Source: Bacteroidetes bacterium UBA2364
GTDB lineage: Bacteria > Bacteroidota > Rhodothermia > Rhodothermales > UBA2364
DNA: 64,000 nucleotides
Direction of reading: 5' to 3'
Assembly: GCA_002344075.1 (NCBI GenBank)
Contig: DDTM01000106.1
Span: forward strand, 1 to 64,000
Shown: one piece after another, positions 17,698-25,832 of the stretch
Layout: every line of letters begins with the position of its first letter
Position numbering within the stretch: position 1 is the stretch's first letter
Program-made: the position numbers and the translations under genes
The notes under the pieces: model-generated
Databases searched by the model: none
The model's input: only the letters and a program-made list of their open reading frames with translations
What the model was told of the DNA's origin: nothing

Positions 17698-19155
17698 TTA
17701 TGCCTTCGCTTTCCGCCAGACCTTAAAGTACACCAGGGTTCCGATGGAAAGCAGAATAAGTCCAGCCACAGGCTCGGTATTCAACAAGCTAAAGATAGCG
17801 CTTCCCCACTCGCCGTTGCCAAAATGTGTACCCGCTTCAGCGAATTTTTTGGCTGGGTTCACAATTAAGGAATTAAGTACAAAAGCAAAAGCGACAATAC
17901 AGAAGAAGGCAGGAATAAGCGGGTAGAGTGGCACTTTATAGGGGCGGGCCGCATCGGCCAACTTTTTCCGGAAAACAAAAACCGAGAGGCCGGTAAGACC
18001 ATAGAAAATCCAGTCCACAAATGTCACATAATCTATCAAATTTTCGAATGCGCCCCAGAAAAGGAGGAGCACAATGGCCCAAATGGATTGAATGACAATG
18101 GCATTGGCAGGCGTTTTGTAGGTAGGGTGAATCTCGGCGAGTTTTTTGAAGAACAACCCATCATCTGCCATTGCAAAATAGATACGCGGGCAAGATAAAA
18201 TATAAATTCCCGTCGTCCCTAAAACAGAAATACAGATCAGCAGGGAAATCCACTTGGCCGCTCCCGGAAATACCACCGAGACCATATCGGCAGCAATTTG
18301 TTTAGACTGGGTTACGATTTCCATCGGGAGTATCTTGAGATAGGCAACATTAATTAACAAATAAACGGTGGTGATCACAATTGCCCCGATAATCATGGCA
18401 CGCGGTACGGTCCGAGAGGGGTCTTTGGCCTCGCCCACCACAAACGTGGTATGTTGCCAACCGCCATAAGACCACAACACCCCGACCAAGCCCGTAAGCA
18501 TGGCCGTCACAATGCCAAACCCGACGGGCATGGACGGCTGTACAGCACCAGCGGATCTTACCTGATCCAACATGGCTCCCGTAAGATTGGGATCTGGAAT
18601 AAAAAACAGGCCAATGACAATTACAGCCGCAATACCAACCAATTTGGTAGTGGTAAAGACATTGGTAAAGAGCTTGGATAAATCCACACCAAAGACATTA
18701 ATCAGGGTAAGGACAATCAGGGTTCCGATCTGGATGACTAAGGGTACGGTGACCTGGATAGGTCCAATAGAAAACAAGACTTCTTGGGAGATGGGCACGA
18801 CATATTTCAAAAAATCCGTGAACACAACAACCAGCCCGGCGATGGAACCCGTATTGGTCACCACAAGCAGAGACCAACCATACAAAAAACCAGCCAAGTC
18901 TCCAAAAGCTTCTCGGATATACACGTACATGCCGCCACGCTTGGTAAACAGGGTTCCTAACTCGGCAAAAGTGAGCGCACCCGTGAGGGTAACGAGGCCC
19001 CCTAGCAACCAAACCCCAATAATCAGGGTATGATCGGGCAAGAAAGCCCCTACTTTGGTTCCTGCGGCGCGAAAAATACCGCTCCCAATGGCTGCACCGA
19101 TGGCAATCATGGTGAGGCTAAAGAGCGTGAGGCTTTTTTTAAACTCTTGAGACAT
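17698..19155 (-). CDS. APC-family amino acid permease
   Basis: An integral membrane transporter of the amino acid-polyamine-organocation superfamily: 485 residues from ATG 19155, with about twelve to thirteen helices. TM1 carries the substrate-binding signature IAIGAAIGSGIFRAAG, followed by LTGALTFAELGTLFTKRGGMYVYI, as in the APC and LAT-type exchangers. The frame extends 24 codons upstream to 19227, but that leader is not hydrophobic or conserved-looking, so MSQEFKKSL is taken as the start. The substrate is not predictable; sequence style is closest to the LAT/serine-threonine group. The patatin lipase follows in the same operon, and birA is divergent. Confidence 0.9.
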   Translation of the reverse strand: MSQEFKKSLTLFSLTMIAIGAAIGSGIFRAAGTKVGAFLPDHTLIIGVWLLGGLVTLTGALTFAELGTLFTKRGGMYVYIREAFGDLAGFLYGWSLLVVTNTGSIAGLVVVFTDFLKYVVPISQEVLFSIGPIQVTVPLVIQIGTLIVLTLINVFGVDLSKLFTNVFTTTKLVGIAAVIVIGLFFIPDPNLTGAMLDQVRSAGAVQPSMPVGFGIVTAMLTGLVGVLWSYGGWQHTTFVVGEAKDPSRTVPRAMIIGAIVITTVYLLINVAYLKILPMEIVTQSKQIAADMVSVVFPGAAKWISLLICISVLGTTGIYILSCPRIYFAMADDGLFFKKLAEIHPTYKTPANAIVIQSIWAIVLLLFWGAFENLIDYVTFVDWIFYGLTGLSVFVFRKKLADAARPYKVPLYPLIPAFFCIVAFAFVLNSLIVNPAKKFAEAGTHFGNGEWGSAIFSLLNTEPVAGLILLSIGTLVYFKVWRKAKA

Positions 19156-19293
19156 GTATTTACGGGGATCAATGGATGAATAGATCATATGAAGATAATG
19201 TAATGCAACCATCCTCATCAACTTCACTGGGTATATTCTACCAAATAAAGCCTATTATTCAGGTATTGGGTCACCGAATCCCCTTTTACGCTC

Positions 19294-20061
19294 ATGTCAA
19301 ACCATTTCGGAAACACTCGTAAACACGTTGAAATTTGTACGTCCACGAACCTGTTGGCCGCAGAATGGGCAAGAGCGGGTACACCTGAGGGTGCTGTGGT
19401 TTCTACGGATTTCCAGACCGCCGGAAGAGGCCGATTGGGGCGCACATGGGATTCCGAATCTTCACACAACCTTATGTTTTCACTGATTTTAAGACCTAAT
19501 ATAAAACCAGAACATTATGGGCAATTGGTGTTGGCAGCGGCAGTGGCTGTTTCGGATGTCCTCTCGAAGGCTCTGGCCTTTGAGGTGGTACAAATCAAGT
19601 GGCCAAACGACATATTGTTGGACGGAAAAAAGGTTTGCGGCATGATTATAGAAACCGTCAGTGGAACCGATGCGCTTATTTTAGGGATTGGTCTAAATGT
19701 GAACCAACCTACATTTCCGGAGACATTGCGTCAAAAAGCAACCTCGCTGGCCATATTTTCTGGTAAAACCTTCGACCGAGAGGTCCTTTTGGGTTGGATA
19801 CTGGAATCTTTAGAAACCCAACTACACCATTTGTATCAAAAAGGTGTTTCGGATGCACGCCGGTGCTATTTAGCTGCCTTGGCCGGATTGGGAGAGCGCA
19901 TCACCCTTCGGGAGAGCAAAGAGGTCATACATCAGGGCATTTTGGCGGGTGTAACTGAAAAGGGCCACCTAATGGTGATGGAGAAGGGGGGAATTCGGGT
20001 ATTTGTAGCGGGCGAGGTGAGTTTGTCTGATTTTTATGCAACCGCAGAAAGCCCAAAATAA
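19294..20061 (+). CDS. birA: Biotin--[acetyl-CoA-carboxylase] ligase
   Basis: BirA activates biotin with ATP to biotinyl-5'-AMP and attaches it to the lysine of the carboxyl-carrier protein. The 255-residue product has the biotin/lipoate ligase core: GRGRLGR (44-50), which binds biotinyl-adenylate, and KWPNDILLDGKKVCGMIIE (102-120), then the C-terminal SH3-like domain. There is no N-terminal winged helix, so this is a monofunctional ligase, not a repressor. It stands alone, divergent from the permease, with a hairpin just after its stop. Confidence 0.95.
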   Translation: MSNHFGNTRKHVEICTSTNLLAAEWARAGTPEGAVVSTDFQTAGRGRLGRTWDSESSHNLMFSLILRPNIKPEHYGQLVLAAAVAVSDVLSKALAFEVVQIKWPNDILLDGKKVCGMIIETVSGTDALILGIGLNVNQPTFPETLRQKATSLAIFSGKTFDREVLLGWILESLETQLHHLYQKGVSDARRCYLAALAGLGERITLRESKEVIHQGILAGVTEKGHLMVMEKGGIRVFVAGEVSLSDFYATAESPK

Positions 20062-20063
20062 AA

Positions 20064-20093
20064 AAACGCCTCCAGCCTAATTCACAGGCGTTT
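20064..20093 (+). terminator. Hairpin after birA
   Basis: AAACGCCT (20064-20071) pairs with AGGCGTTT (20086-20093) around a 14-nt loop, directly after the birA stop. The following sequence is not a long T-run, so it is a modest intrinsic terminator or 3'-end stabilising hairpin. Confidence 0.5.
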
Positions 20094-20225
20094 AGCGCGT
20101 TTCATCCCGTTACTTCTTTTAACATTCCTCCATTTAGGCTTTGAAAAAGCCATTCGTATCCAGAAACTTTTTTTACGTATCTTATTCAATCCCCCCTTTG
20201 CACCTTAATTCATTACTGATCAACC

Positions 20226-21389
20226 ATGTCTATCTGGATCACAATCGTTTTGGACGGTGTGGGCATAGGTGAAGCACCCGACGCCCATGAATACGGAGAT
20301 GAAGGCTCTAACACTTTAGGCCATATTTGTGCCTTGGCACGTCCGCCCTTGCCCAATCTTACGGCGGCGGGCTTAGGCAATATTGCTCCGTTGGTGGGTA
20401 TTCCGGCTGTTGCGCATCCACAAGCCGTTTTTGGGAAAATGCAGGAAGCCTCCGCAGGAAAAGACAGTACTACAGGGCATTGGGAATTGGCCGGATTACC
20501 ATTAGATACGCCCTTCCCAACGTATCCGAATGGTTTTCCCGAAGACCTTGTGGCGCAATGGGTATCGCTTTGTGGACTTCCGGGCGCACTGGCAAATTGT
20601 GTGGCCTCCGGAACCGCCGTCATCGAAAAGTATGGAGCGGAACACTTAAAAACAGGTAAACCAATTGTTTACACCTCGGCAGATAGCGTTTTTCAAGTGG
20701 CTGCCCATACCGATTGCGTGCCCATCGAGACACTCTATCGTATCTGCGAAATTGCCCGCAACGAGGTATGTGTGGGGCCTCATGCCGTAGGCCGTGTAAT
20801 TGCAAGGCCATTTACCGGCGAACCAGGTGCATTACGGCGGCTTTCCGGTCAGCGTAAAGATTTTTCTTATTTACCCACCCATACCACCTTGCAGGAAGCA
20901 CTTCAGAAACAAGGCATTCGGACGATCGCCATCGGGAAAATTGGCGACCTTTTTGGAAATGTGGGCTTCGATGAAATCCGAAAAACAAAATCCAATGCCG
21001 AAGGAATAAGCCGTACCATCGAAGCGATACAGGACGTGCAGAAAACAGGCGAACGGGCCTTTATCTGGACCAATCTCGTAGATTTTGACCAAGAATACGG
21101 CCATCGTAACGACGTACCCGGGTTTTCAGCGGCCTTGCAGGCTTTTGATGCGGCTCTTCCAGAAATCAGGGCGGTCTTACCCGATGAAGCACGTTTGTGT
21201 ATCACCGCCGATCATGGCAACGATCCATCCACTCCCAGCACCGATCACAGCCGAGAATACGTCCCTCTGTTGCTCTTTGGTAGCCCTATCGTCCGTGACA
21301 TCGGAACCCGTACCACTTTTGCCGACCATGCCCAGACGGTAGCCGCATACTTTCAATGTACTTTTGAGTCACCAGGGTTTGCATTTTAG
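20226..21389 (+). CDS. deoB: Phosphopentomutase
   Basis: DeoB interconverts ribose-1-phosphate (or deoxyribose-1-phosphate) and the 5-phosphate, linking nucleoside breakdown to the pentose phosphate pathway. It belongs to the alkaline phosphatase superfamily and uses two Mn ions. The 387-residue product begins with the metal-binding VLDGVGIGEAPDA, followed by GSNTLGH, the catalytic-Thr block KDSTTGHWELAG, and C-terminal DHGNDPSTPSTDHSREYVPLL. All metal-ligand motifs and full length are present. It is monocistronic; no nucleoside phosphorylase or deaminase genes are adjacent. Confidence 0.96.
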   Translation: MSIWITIVLDGVGIGEAPDAHEYGDEGSNTLGHICALARPPLPNLTAAGLGNIAPLVGIPAVAHPQAVFGKMQEASAGKDSTTGHWELAGLPLDTPFPTYPNGFPEDLVAQWVSLCGLPGALANCVASGTAVIEKYGAEHLKTGKPIVYTSADSVFQVAAHTDCVPIETLYRICEIARNEVCVGPHAVGRVIARPFTGEPGALRRLSGQRKDFSYLPTHTTLQEALQKQGIRTIAIGKIGDLFGNVGFDEIRKTKSNAEGISRTIEAIQDVQKTGERAFIWTNLVDFDQEYGHRNDVPGFSAALQAFDAALPEIRAVLPDEARLCITADHGNDPSTPSTDHSREYVPLLLFGSPIVRDIGTRTTFADHAQTVAAYFQCTFESPGFAF

Positions 21390-21411
21390 GCGACGAACTT
21401 GAACTTTACCC

Positions 21412-21419
21412 TACCTTTG
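21412..21419 (+). promoter_or_regulatory. -7 element TACCTTTG before thioredoxin-like gene
   Basis: TACCTTTG is an exact match to the Bacteroidetes -7 consensus TAnnTTTG, 56 bp upstream of the ATG at 21476. No good -33 element lies 19-21 bp before it. Confidence 0.35.
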
Positions 21420-21475
21420 CAAAAAGTGACCGTTTTTCCCTTATCTTTTAGACTTTATGCCCAAAACAAGCATCA

Positions 21476-22030
21476 ATGCACCGGACTTTTTCGTTCTGCC
21501 TGTTCTTTTTTGGGGTGGCCGGATGTGTACCTAAAGCCATCCCTAATAAGGAGCCTGTTAAGCGTTTTGTGATGCCTACCGAAGGACTCACTCCTGCCGA
21601 GTCTTTTGTTAAAAATCGAATTCAAAAAGAGGGTATCCATGTGGTACACTTCTGGGCGCCGTGGTGTGGGAACTCCATCAACGAGTTAAAATCTGGCTGG
21701 TATGAGGCGATTGGAGCATATGCAGCAGATGAAAGCGTAACGTTTACGTTTGTGACCCTCTGGAACCACGGCAAAAGTGCACGCGATGTGATGGACCGAT
21801 ACCTGATTCCCGAAATCGTGTCGGAACAAGTTCTACCAGATTTCGGAGACTCGGACGAATATATCCATCGTCGCCGTATTTTTTTGGGATTGCCTGTAAC
21901 TTGGACGCCCACTACATGGGTCTTTCATAAGTCTGGGCAATTGGCCTATGCGTTTAACTATGGCGAAACAACTCCCGAAGTGCTCAAAAATGCCATCGAA
22001 GGCGCCCGTGCATCGTGGCACCATGAGTAA
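21476..22030 (+). CDS. Thioredoxin-fold lipoprotein with single active-site cysteine
   Basis: A 184-residue exported protein. The N-terminal signal ends in a lipobox (GVAGC, C17). The rest is a TlpA/thioredoxin-like fold with VVHFWAPWCGNS (57-67), in which the usual CxxC is reduced to C64-G-N-S67; the second cysteine is serine. The later cis-proline-like segment is LPVTWTPTTWVF. A monothiol site cannot act as a classical dithiol oxidoreductase; family members of this kind are thought to act as mixed-disulfide or binding proteins. It is anchored to an envelope membrane. The nearest neighbours (deoB, DUF2723 gene) give no hint of a partner. Confidence 0.85.
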   Translation: MHRTFSFCLFFFGVAGCVPKAIPNKEPVKRFVMPTEGLTPAESFVKNRIQKEGIHVVHFWAPWCGNSINELKSGWYEAIGAYAADESVTFTFVTLWNHGKSARDVMDRYLIPEIVSEQVLPDFGDSDEYIHRRRIFLGLPVTWTPTTWVFHKSGQLAYAFNYGETTPEVLKNAIEGARASWHHE

Positions 22031-22121
22031 GCGGCGTTAATGAGTACGTGGCGTTGGCACCCCAACATACCGAAGATATTTAATCCATTAATTTGTATCC
22101 CCTAACCGAAACCCCAGCCGA

Positions 22122-25007
22122 ATGAATGCCCGTTTAATGCATCGAATTGCCGCCGGATTTTCCTTCTTATACGCATTTGTGATCTATTTCCTGACGATGG
22201 CCGATACTGTGTCCTTCTGGGACTGTGGCGAGTTTATTGCCATCGGTCATGGCTTACAGGTCTCGCACCCGCCCGGCGCACCTTTTTACATGCTTATTGG
22301 GCGGCTCTTCTCGATGTTTATGCCGACATCCCAAATTGCATGGAGCGTCAACCTAATCTCGGTACTTTCCTCTGCTGGAACCACCTTACTTACGTATCTG
22401 ATTGTCACACGGATGATTGAGGAATGGAAAGGCCGACTTGAAAATTGGGAAGGATTAGACTTGGTGGCGGGATTGGGCGGTGGTCTGATAGCAGCTCTCA
22501 CCTTTACCGTGACCGACTCGCACTGGTTCAACTCGGTCGAGGCCGAGGTATATGCCATTTCTATGTTCTTCACAGCCCTTGTGGTTTGGCTAACCTTCAA
22601 ATGGGTGGACCAAGTGCGCCGCGATGAACAAAAATTAGGTGGGCAACTCGGTGGGGTTTCTTCCCGATGGCTTTTATTGATTGCATACTTATTCGGATTA
22701 GCCACAGGCGTTCACTTGCTCAACTTGTTGGCCATCTTTTTTACGGGTCTGCTGGTGTACTACGAAAAATTCGACAAGCCGGAGTTTACCAATGGAAAAC
22801 GATTCAAAGGCATTGTCATCACCGGACTTTTGTCTTCGGTTATTTTCTTTATCATTTATCCGGGTATCATCCAAAGCCTGCCTTCTCTTGCTGGTAGTTC
22901 GGGTGTACCAGGGCTTGTGATGTTGGTGGTACCTTTTGTCGTAGCCGCATTGGTTTACTACTCTCATATCAATAAAAAACAATTGCTTAATTTATTTAGT
23001 ATTGGCTTATTGTTGGTGATTATTGGATATTCTACCTACGCCCTAATATTCATTCGTAGTGCTGCCAATCCGCCAATTGATGAGAATGATCCAGAAACGG
23101 TGGATGCCATCGTTTCTTATTTGAAACGAGAGCAATATGGCAGAACACCGTTGCTTACTGGCGCTTCTTACGACAACGATACGGGCACTATAGACCCAGA
23201 AAAAAACAAACTTTTCCCTCGCCGATGGTCAGACCAAAGCCAAGAGCACATCCGGTTTTATGCGCAGTTCGACTCCGATTGGGACTTTTTCTGGCGATAT
23301 CAGGTAAATCACATGTATATCCGTTATTTTCTCTGGAATTTCATGGGGAAAGCCGGAGACTACCAAGGCGCTTCTTGGATTGCTTTCCCGGATGCGAATA
23401 TCGAGGCCAATATGCAAACCCCCAGCGAGAAAAAATCGCACAATGCTCTTTACGGGTTACCGCTTTTACTGGGACTAATCGGGATGGGCTGGCACATTAA
23501 ACAAGACTGGCGAAGGGCTTTTGCTGTGGGGATTTTATTCTTTGTTACAGGAATTGGCATTATCCTATATCTGAACCAAACCCCCATGCAGCCACGGGAG
23601 CGCGATTATGCCTATGTGGCCAGCTTCTGGGCCTTTGCCTTCTGGATAGGGATTGGTGCCACGGGATTGATCGAATTGGCCGGGCAGGCCCTTAGAAATC
23701 TTGCATCATCTGCCAAAACCGGGGCAGCGGGGGCTGTTCTGGCACTTTGTTTTGTTGCCGTGCCGGGCCATATGCTCATGGAAAACTATGCCGACCACAA
23801 CCGCAAAGGCGAGCGTGTGGCATGGGATTATGCGTGGAATATGTTGAATTCTCTCGAAAAAGACGCCATTATTTTTACCAATGGTGATAATGACACCTTC
23901 CCACTCTGGTATCTGCAAGAAGTGGAAGGGGTGCGACGAGATGTCCGCGTTGTAAACCTCTCTTTGCTACAAACACCGTGGTACATCCGACAATTAAAAA
24001 ACCAAAAGTCTCACAATGCGGCTCCATTGCCCATTTCTATGACTGATGCAGCCATTGACGCCATAGATATCCAACCAATCGAAGGCGGCGGCCAAAAGGT
24101 ATCTCTTCCGTTAAACCCAAGCATCTTTCAAACTGGTGGGGTTTTTAATCATGCTATGGCAGATTCGCTTCAGGCCCCCACAAAGATGGAATGGACCGTG
24201 AAAGGACATCCGTACTCCGAAGAAATCAGTCTTTTGTATCCAAACGATCAGGCCGTATTAGACGTAATCAAAACCAATGCCGAGCAAGGTTGGAAACGCC
24301 CTATCTATTTTGCCGTCACCGTTGCACCAGATGGCTTGGTTAACTTGGAAGATTACCTACAGTTAGAAGGGTTGGCTACGAGGGTGGTTCCTATTCAGCA
24401 CCATGAATCACAAGGACGGGTGGTTCCAGATGTTATGCTCCGGCGCACGGCGCAATTTCGCTTTACAGGTCTAAACGACCCTAATATCTATTTCGATGAT
24501 AATATTCGGGGTATGACGGATAACTACCGGACGCTTTTCCTACAACTGGCAGATCAATTGATTCGCTCCGGTAAAACAACCGAGGCCAGACAAGTGGTGG
24601 AGCGATTGGCAAAGCAGGTAGATCCAAAAGTGATCCCTCCGGATTTTTATTCTACCTATCTGTTTTCGGAAACCTACCGCAAAATGGGAGAAACCAAGCG
24701 CGCAGATGAAATGATGCGAACCGCCGAAAACATGGCCATCCGACAATACAAAGCGGGTACAGACGTAGAAAAAGCCCAACTCTATGCCGAACAAATTTGG
24801 CGGACGTATATGATTGGTGGGCAATTCGACAAAGCCGCACAATACGGGCAACGGCTGATGCGCGAACTTGGCCTGCAAAACGAGGAATACCGTATGGATG
24901 CCAAACAGCTCAAAGACTTGTTCGAGGAATCCAAACGGTATCAAGAAGAACAAGAACGTGCCTCTGCCGATACCTTACAAAGCCTGCCCGACACCTTGCA
25001 ACAGTAA
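22122..25007 (+). CDS. DUF2723 family membrane protein (GT117/protein O-mannosyltransferase-like)
   Basis: A 961-residue membrane protein. Its N-terminal ~270 residues form the DUF2723 domain, whose signature FWDCGEFIAIGHGLQVSHPPGAP (starting near residue 32) holds the conserved acidic and His-Pro-Pro-Gly motif. About eleven to thirteen hydrophobic helices follow up to ~560, with QPRERDYAYVASFWAF in the middle. A periplasmic domain follows (NGDNDTFPLWYLQE, near 586), then TPR-like helices toward the C-terminus. The family is placed among GT-C-fold glycosyltransferases (GT117) and is nearly universal in Bacteroidota. A protein or lipid glycosylation role is inferred from fold. A strong intrinsic terminator follows the stop. 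Confidence 0.92.
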   Translation: MNARLMHRIAAGFSFLYAFVIYFLTMADTVSFWDCGEFIAIGHGLQVSHPPGAPFYMLIGRLFSMFMPTSQIAWSVNLISVLSSAGTTLLTYLIVTRMIEEWKGRLENWEGLDLVAGLGGGLIAALTFTVTDSHWFNSVEAEVYAISMFFTALVVWLTFKWVDQVRRDEQKLGGQLGGVSSRWLLLIAYLFGLATGVHLLNLLAIFFTGLLVYYEKFDKPEFTNGKRFKGIVITGLLSSVIFFIIYPGIIQSLPSLAGSSGVPGLVMLVVPFVVAALVYYSHINKKQLLNLFSIGLLLVIIGYSTYALIFIRSAANPPIDENDPETVDAIVSYLKREQYGRTPLLTGASYDNDTGTIDPEKNKLFPRRWSDQSQEHIRFYAQFDSDWDFFWRYQVNHMYIRYFLWNFMGKAGDYQGASWIAFPDANIEANMQTPSEKKSHNALYGLPLLLGLIGMGWHIKQDWRRAFAVGILFFVTGIGIILYLNQTPMQPRERDYAYVASFWAFAFWIGIGATGLIELAGQALRNLASSAKTGAAGAVLALCFVAVPGHMLMENYADHNRKGERVAWDYAWNMLNSLEKDAIIFTNGDNDTFPLWYLQEVEGVRRDVRVVNLSLLQTPWYIRQLKNQKSHNAAPLPISMTDAAIDAIDIQPIEGGGQKVSLPLNPSIFQTGGVFNHAMADSLQAPTKMEWTVKGHPYSEEISLLYPNDQAVLDVIKTNAEQGWKRPIYFAVTVAPDGLVNLEDYLQLEGLATRVVPIQHHESQGRVVPDVMLRRTAQFRFTGLNDPNIYFDDNIRGMTDNYRTLFLQLADQLIRSGKTTEARQVVERLAKQVDPKVIPPDFYSTYLFSETYRKMGETKRADEMMRTAENMAIRQYKAGTDVEKAQLYAEQIWRTYMIGGQFDKAAQYGQRLMRELGLQNEEYRMDAKQLKDLFEESKRYQEEQERASADTLQSLPDTLQQ

Positions 25008-25030
25008 TCGGGGTAGCTATATGGTTTATA

Positions 25031-25055
25031 CGGAGGCTCACAAGGCCTCCGTTTT
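25031..25055 (+). terminator. Rho-independent terminator after DUF2723 gene
   Basis: CGGAGGC (25031-25037) pairs with GCCTCCG (25045-25051) around a 7-nt loop, followed by TTTT. It lies between the DUF2723 stop and the HIT gene, and shows that upstream in-frame codons of the HIT ORF are not used as starts. Confidence 0.8.
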
Positions 25056-25089
25056 GGTTATGATTCATCCCACGCAAGACCGCATCCGT

Positions 25090-25566
25090 ATGTCCGAAAC
25101 TGCCATTTGCCCATTTTGCCCGCCAGCAGTAGAGAATGCTGTTTTTGCAGAAGACGCAACCTGTCGGGCTATTTACAACCTGTCACCGATTTTGCCTGGC
25201 CATATTTTAGTGATTCCCAAACGGCATGTGGGACGAATTGCGGAATTATGGGAGGATGAATGGGTTCAATTTTGGGTTTTTGCACGCCAAATGGCCAGTT
25301 TTGTTATGGCTTATTTTTATGCCGATGGCTGTGATTGGACTATTCAGGACGGCGGCTCTGCCGGACAAACCGTAGGCCACGTACACCTACACCTGATTCC
25401 GCGTTACATCGGAGACTTACCAAAGGCAGGCGATTGGTATCCTCGTCTAGTGGCACAACAGTCGGGGGACTCTTCGGAAAGACCAGGTCTGAATCCGGAC
25501 GAGATGGCACAAATCATTCAGCACCTCCGCACGGAAGTGGCGCGAAGAAAGCAATCATTTGTATGA
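25090..25566 (+). CDS. HIT-family nucleotide-binding protein
   Basis: The start is ATG 25090 (158 residues) or 25060; codons before 25060 lie within the upstream terminator hairpin. The protein opens with a zinc-type CPFC motif (7-10), then LSPILPGHILVIPKRHVGRI and the HIT signature GHVHLHLIPR with the histidine triad H97, H99, H101. This is the Fhit/HINT-like branch of nucleotidyl hydrolases/transferases. Members cleave dinucleoside polyphosphates or AMP-X compounds; the substrate is not specified by sequence. All triad residues are present, so it should be active. Confidence 0.92.
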   Translation: MSETAICPFCPPAVENAVFAEDATCRAIYNLSPILPGHILVIPKRHVGRIAELWEDEWVQFWVFARQMASFVMAYFYADGCDWTIQDGGSAGQTVGHVHLHLIPRYIGDLPKAGDWYPRLVAQQSGDSSERPGLNPDEMAQIIQHLRTEVARRKQSFV

Positions 25567-25832
25567 AATTGCATATAAGGACAAAAGAAGAGGCGAGGAT
25601 TTTGTTTTTTTAGGCACGTATCATACATGTAGGACCACTCACTTTTAATTTTCAGTCTTATACGATTGTATGGTACCTAAACTTGGTAGAAGGACAGAAT
25701 AGGTTCCAAAAACCTGTGCCCTGCCTTAAACCTGTATGGATTAAGCGATTTCAGAAAACTTATGTGCGGAGTGCGGGATCAGGCGGGAAAGTGCGTAGTT
25801 TTACACCAACACCAACCCATGGCATCAGCAAT

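Noticed and set aside
25740..25815. Possible 4.5S/SRP RNA near dnaX (TCAGG...GGGAAA segment)
   Set aside because: The expected CGGAAG tetraloop context and AGCAG strand are not present and the sequence does not fold with the symmetric loops of helix 8.
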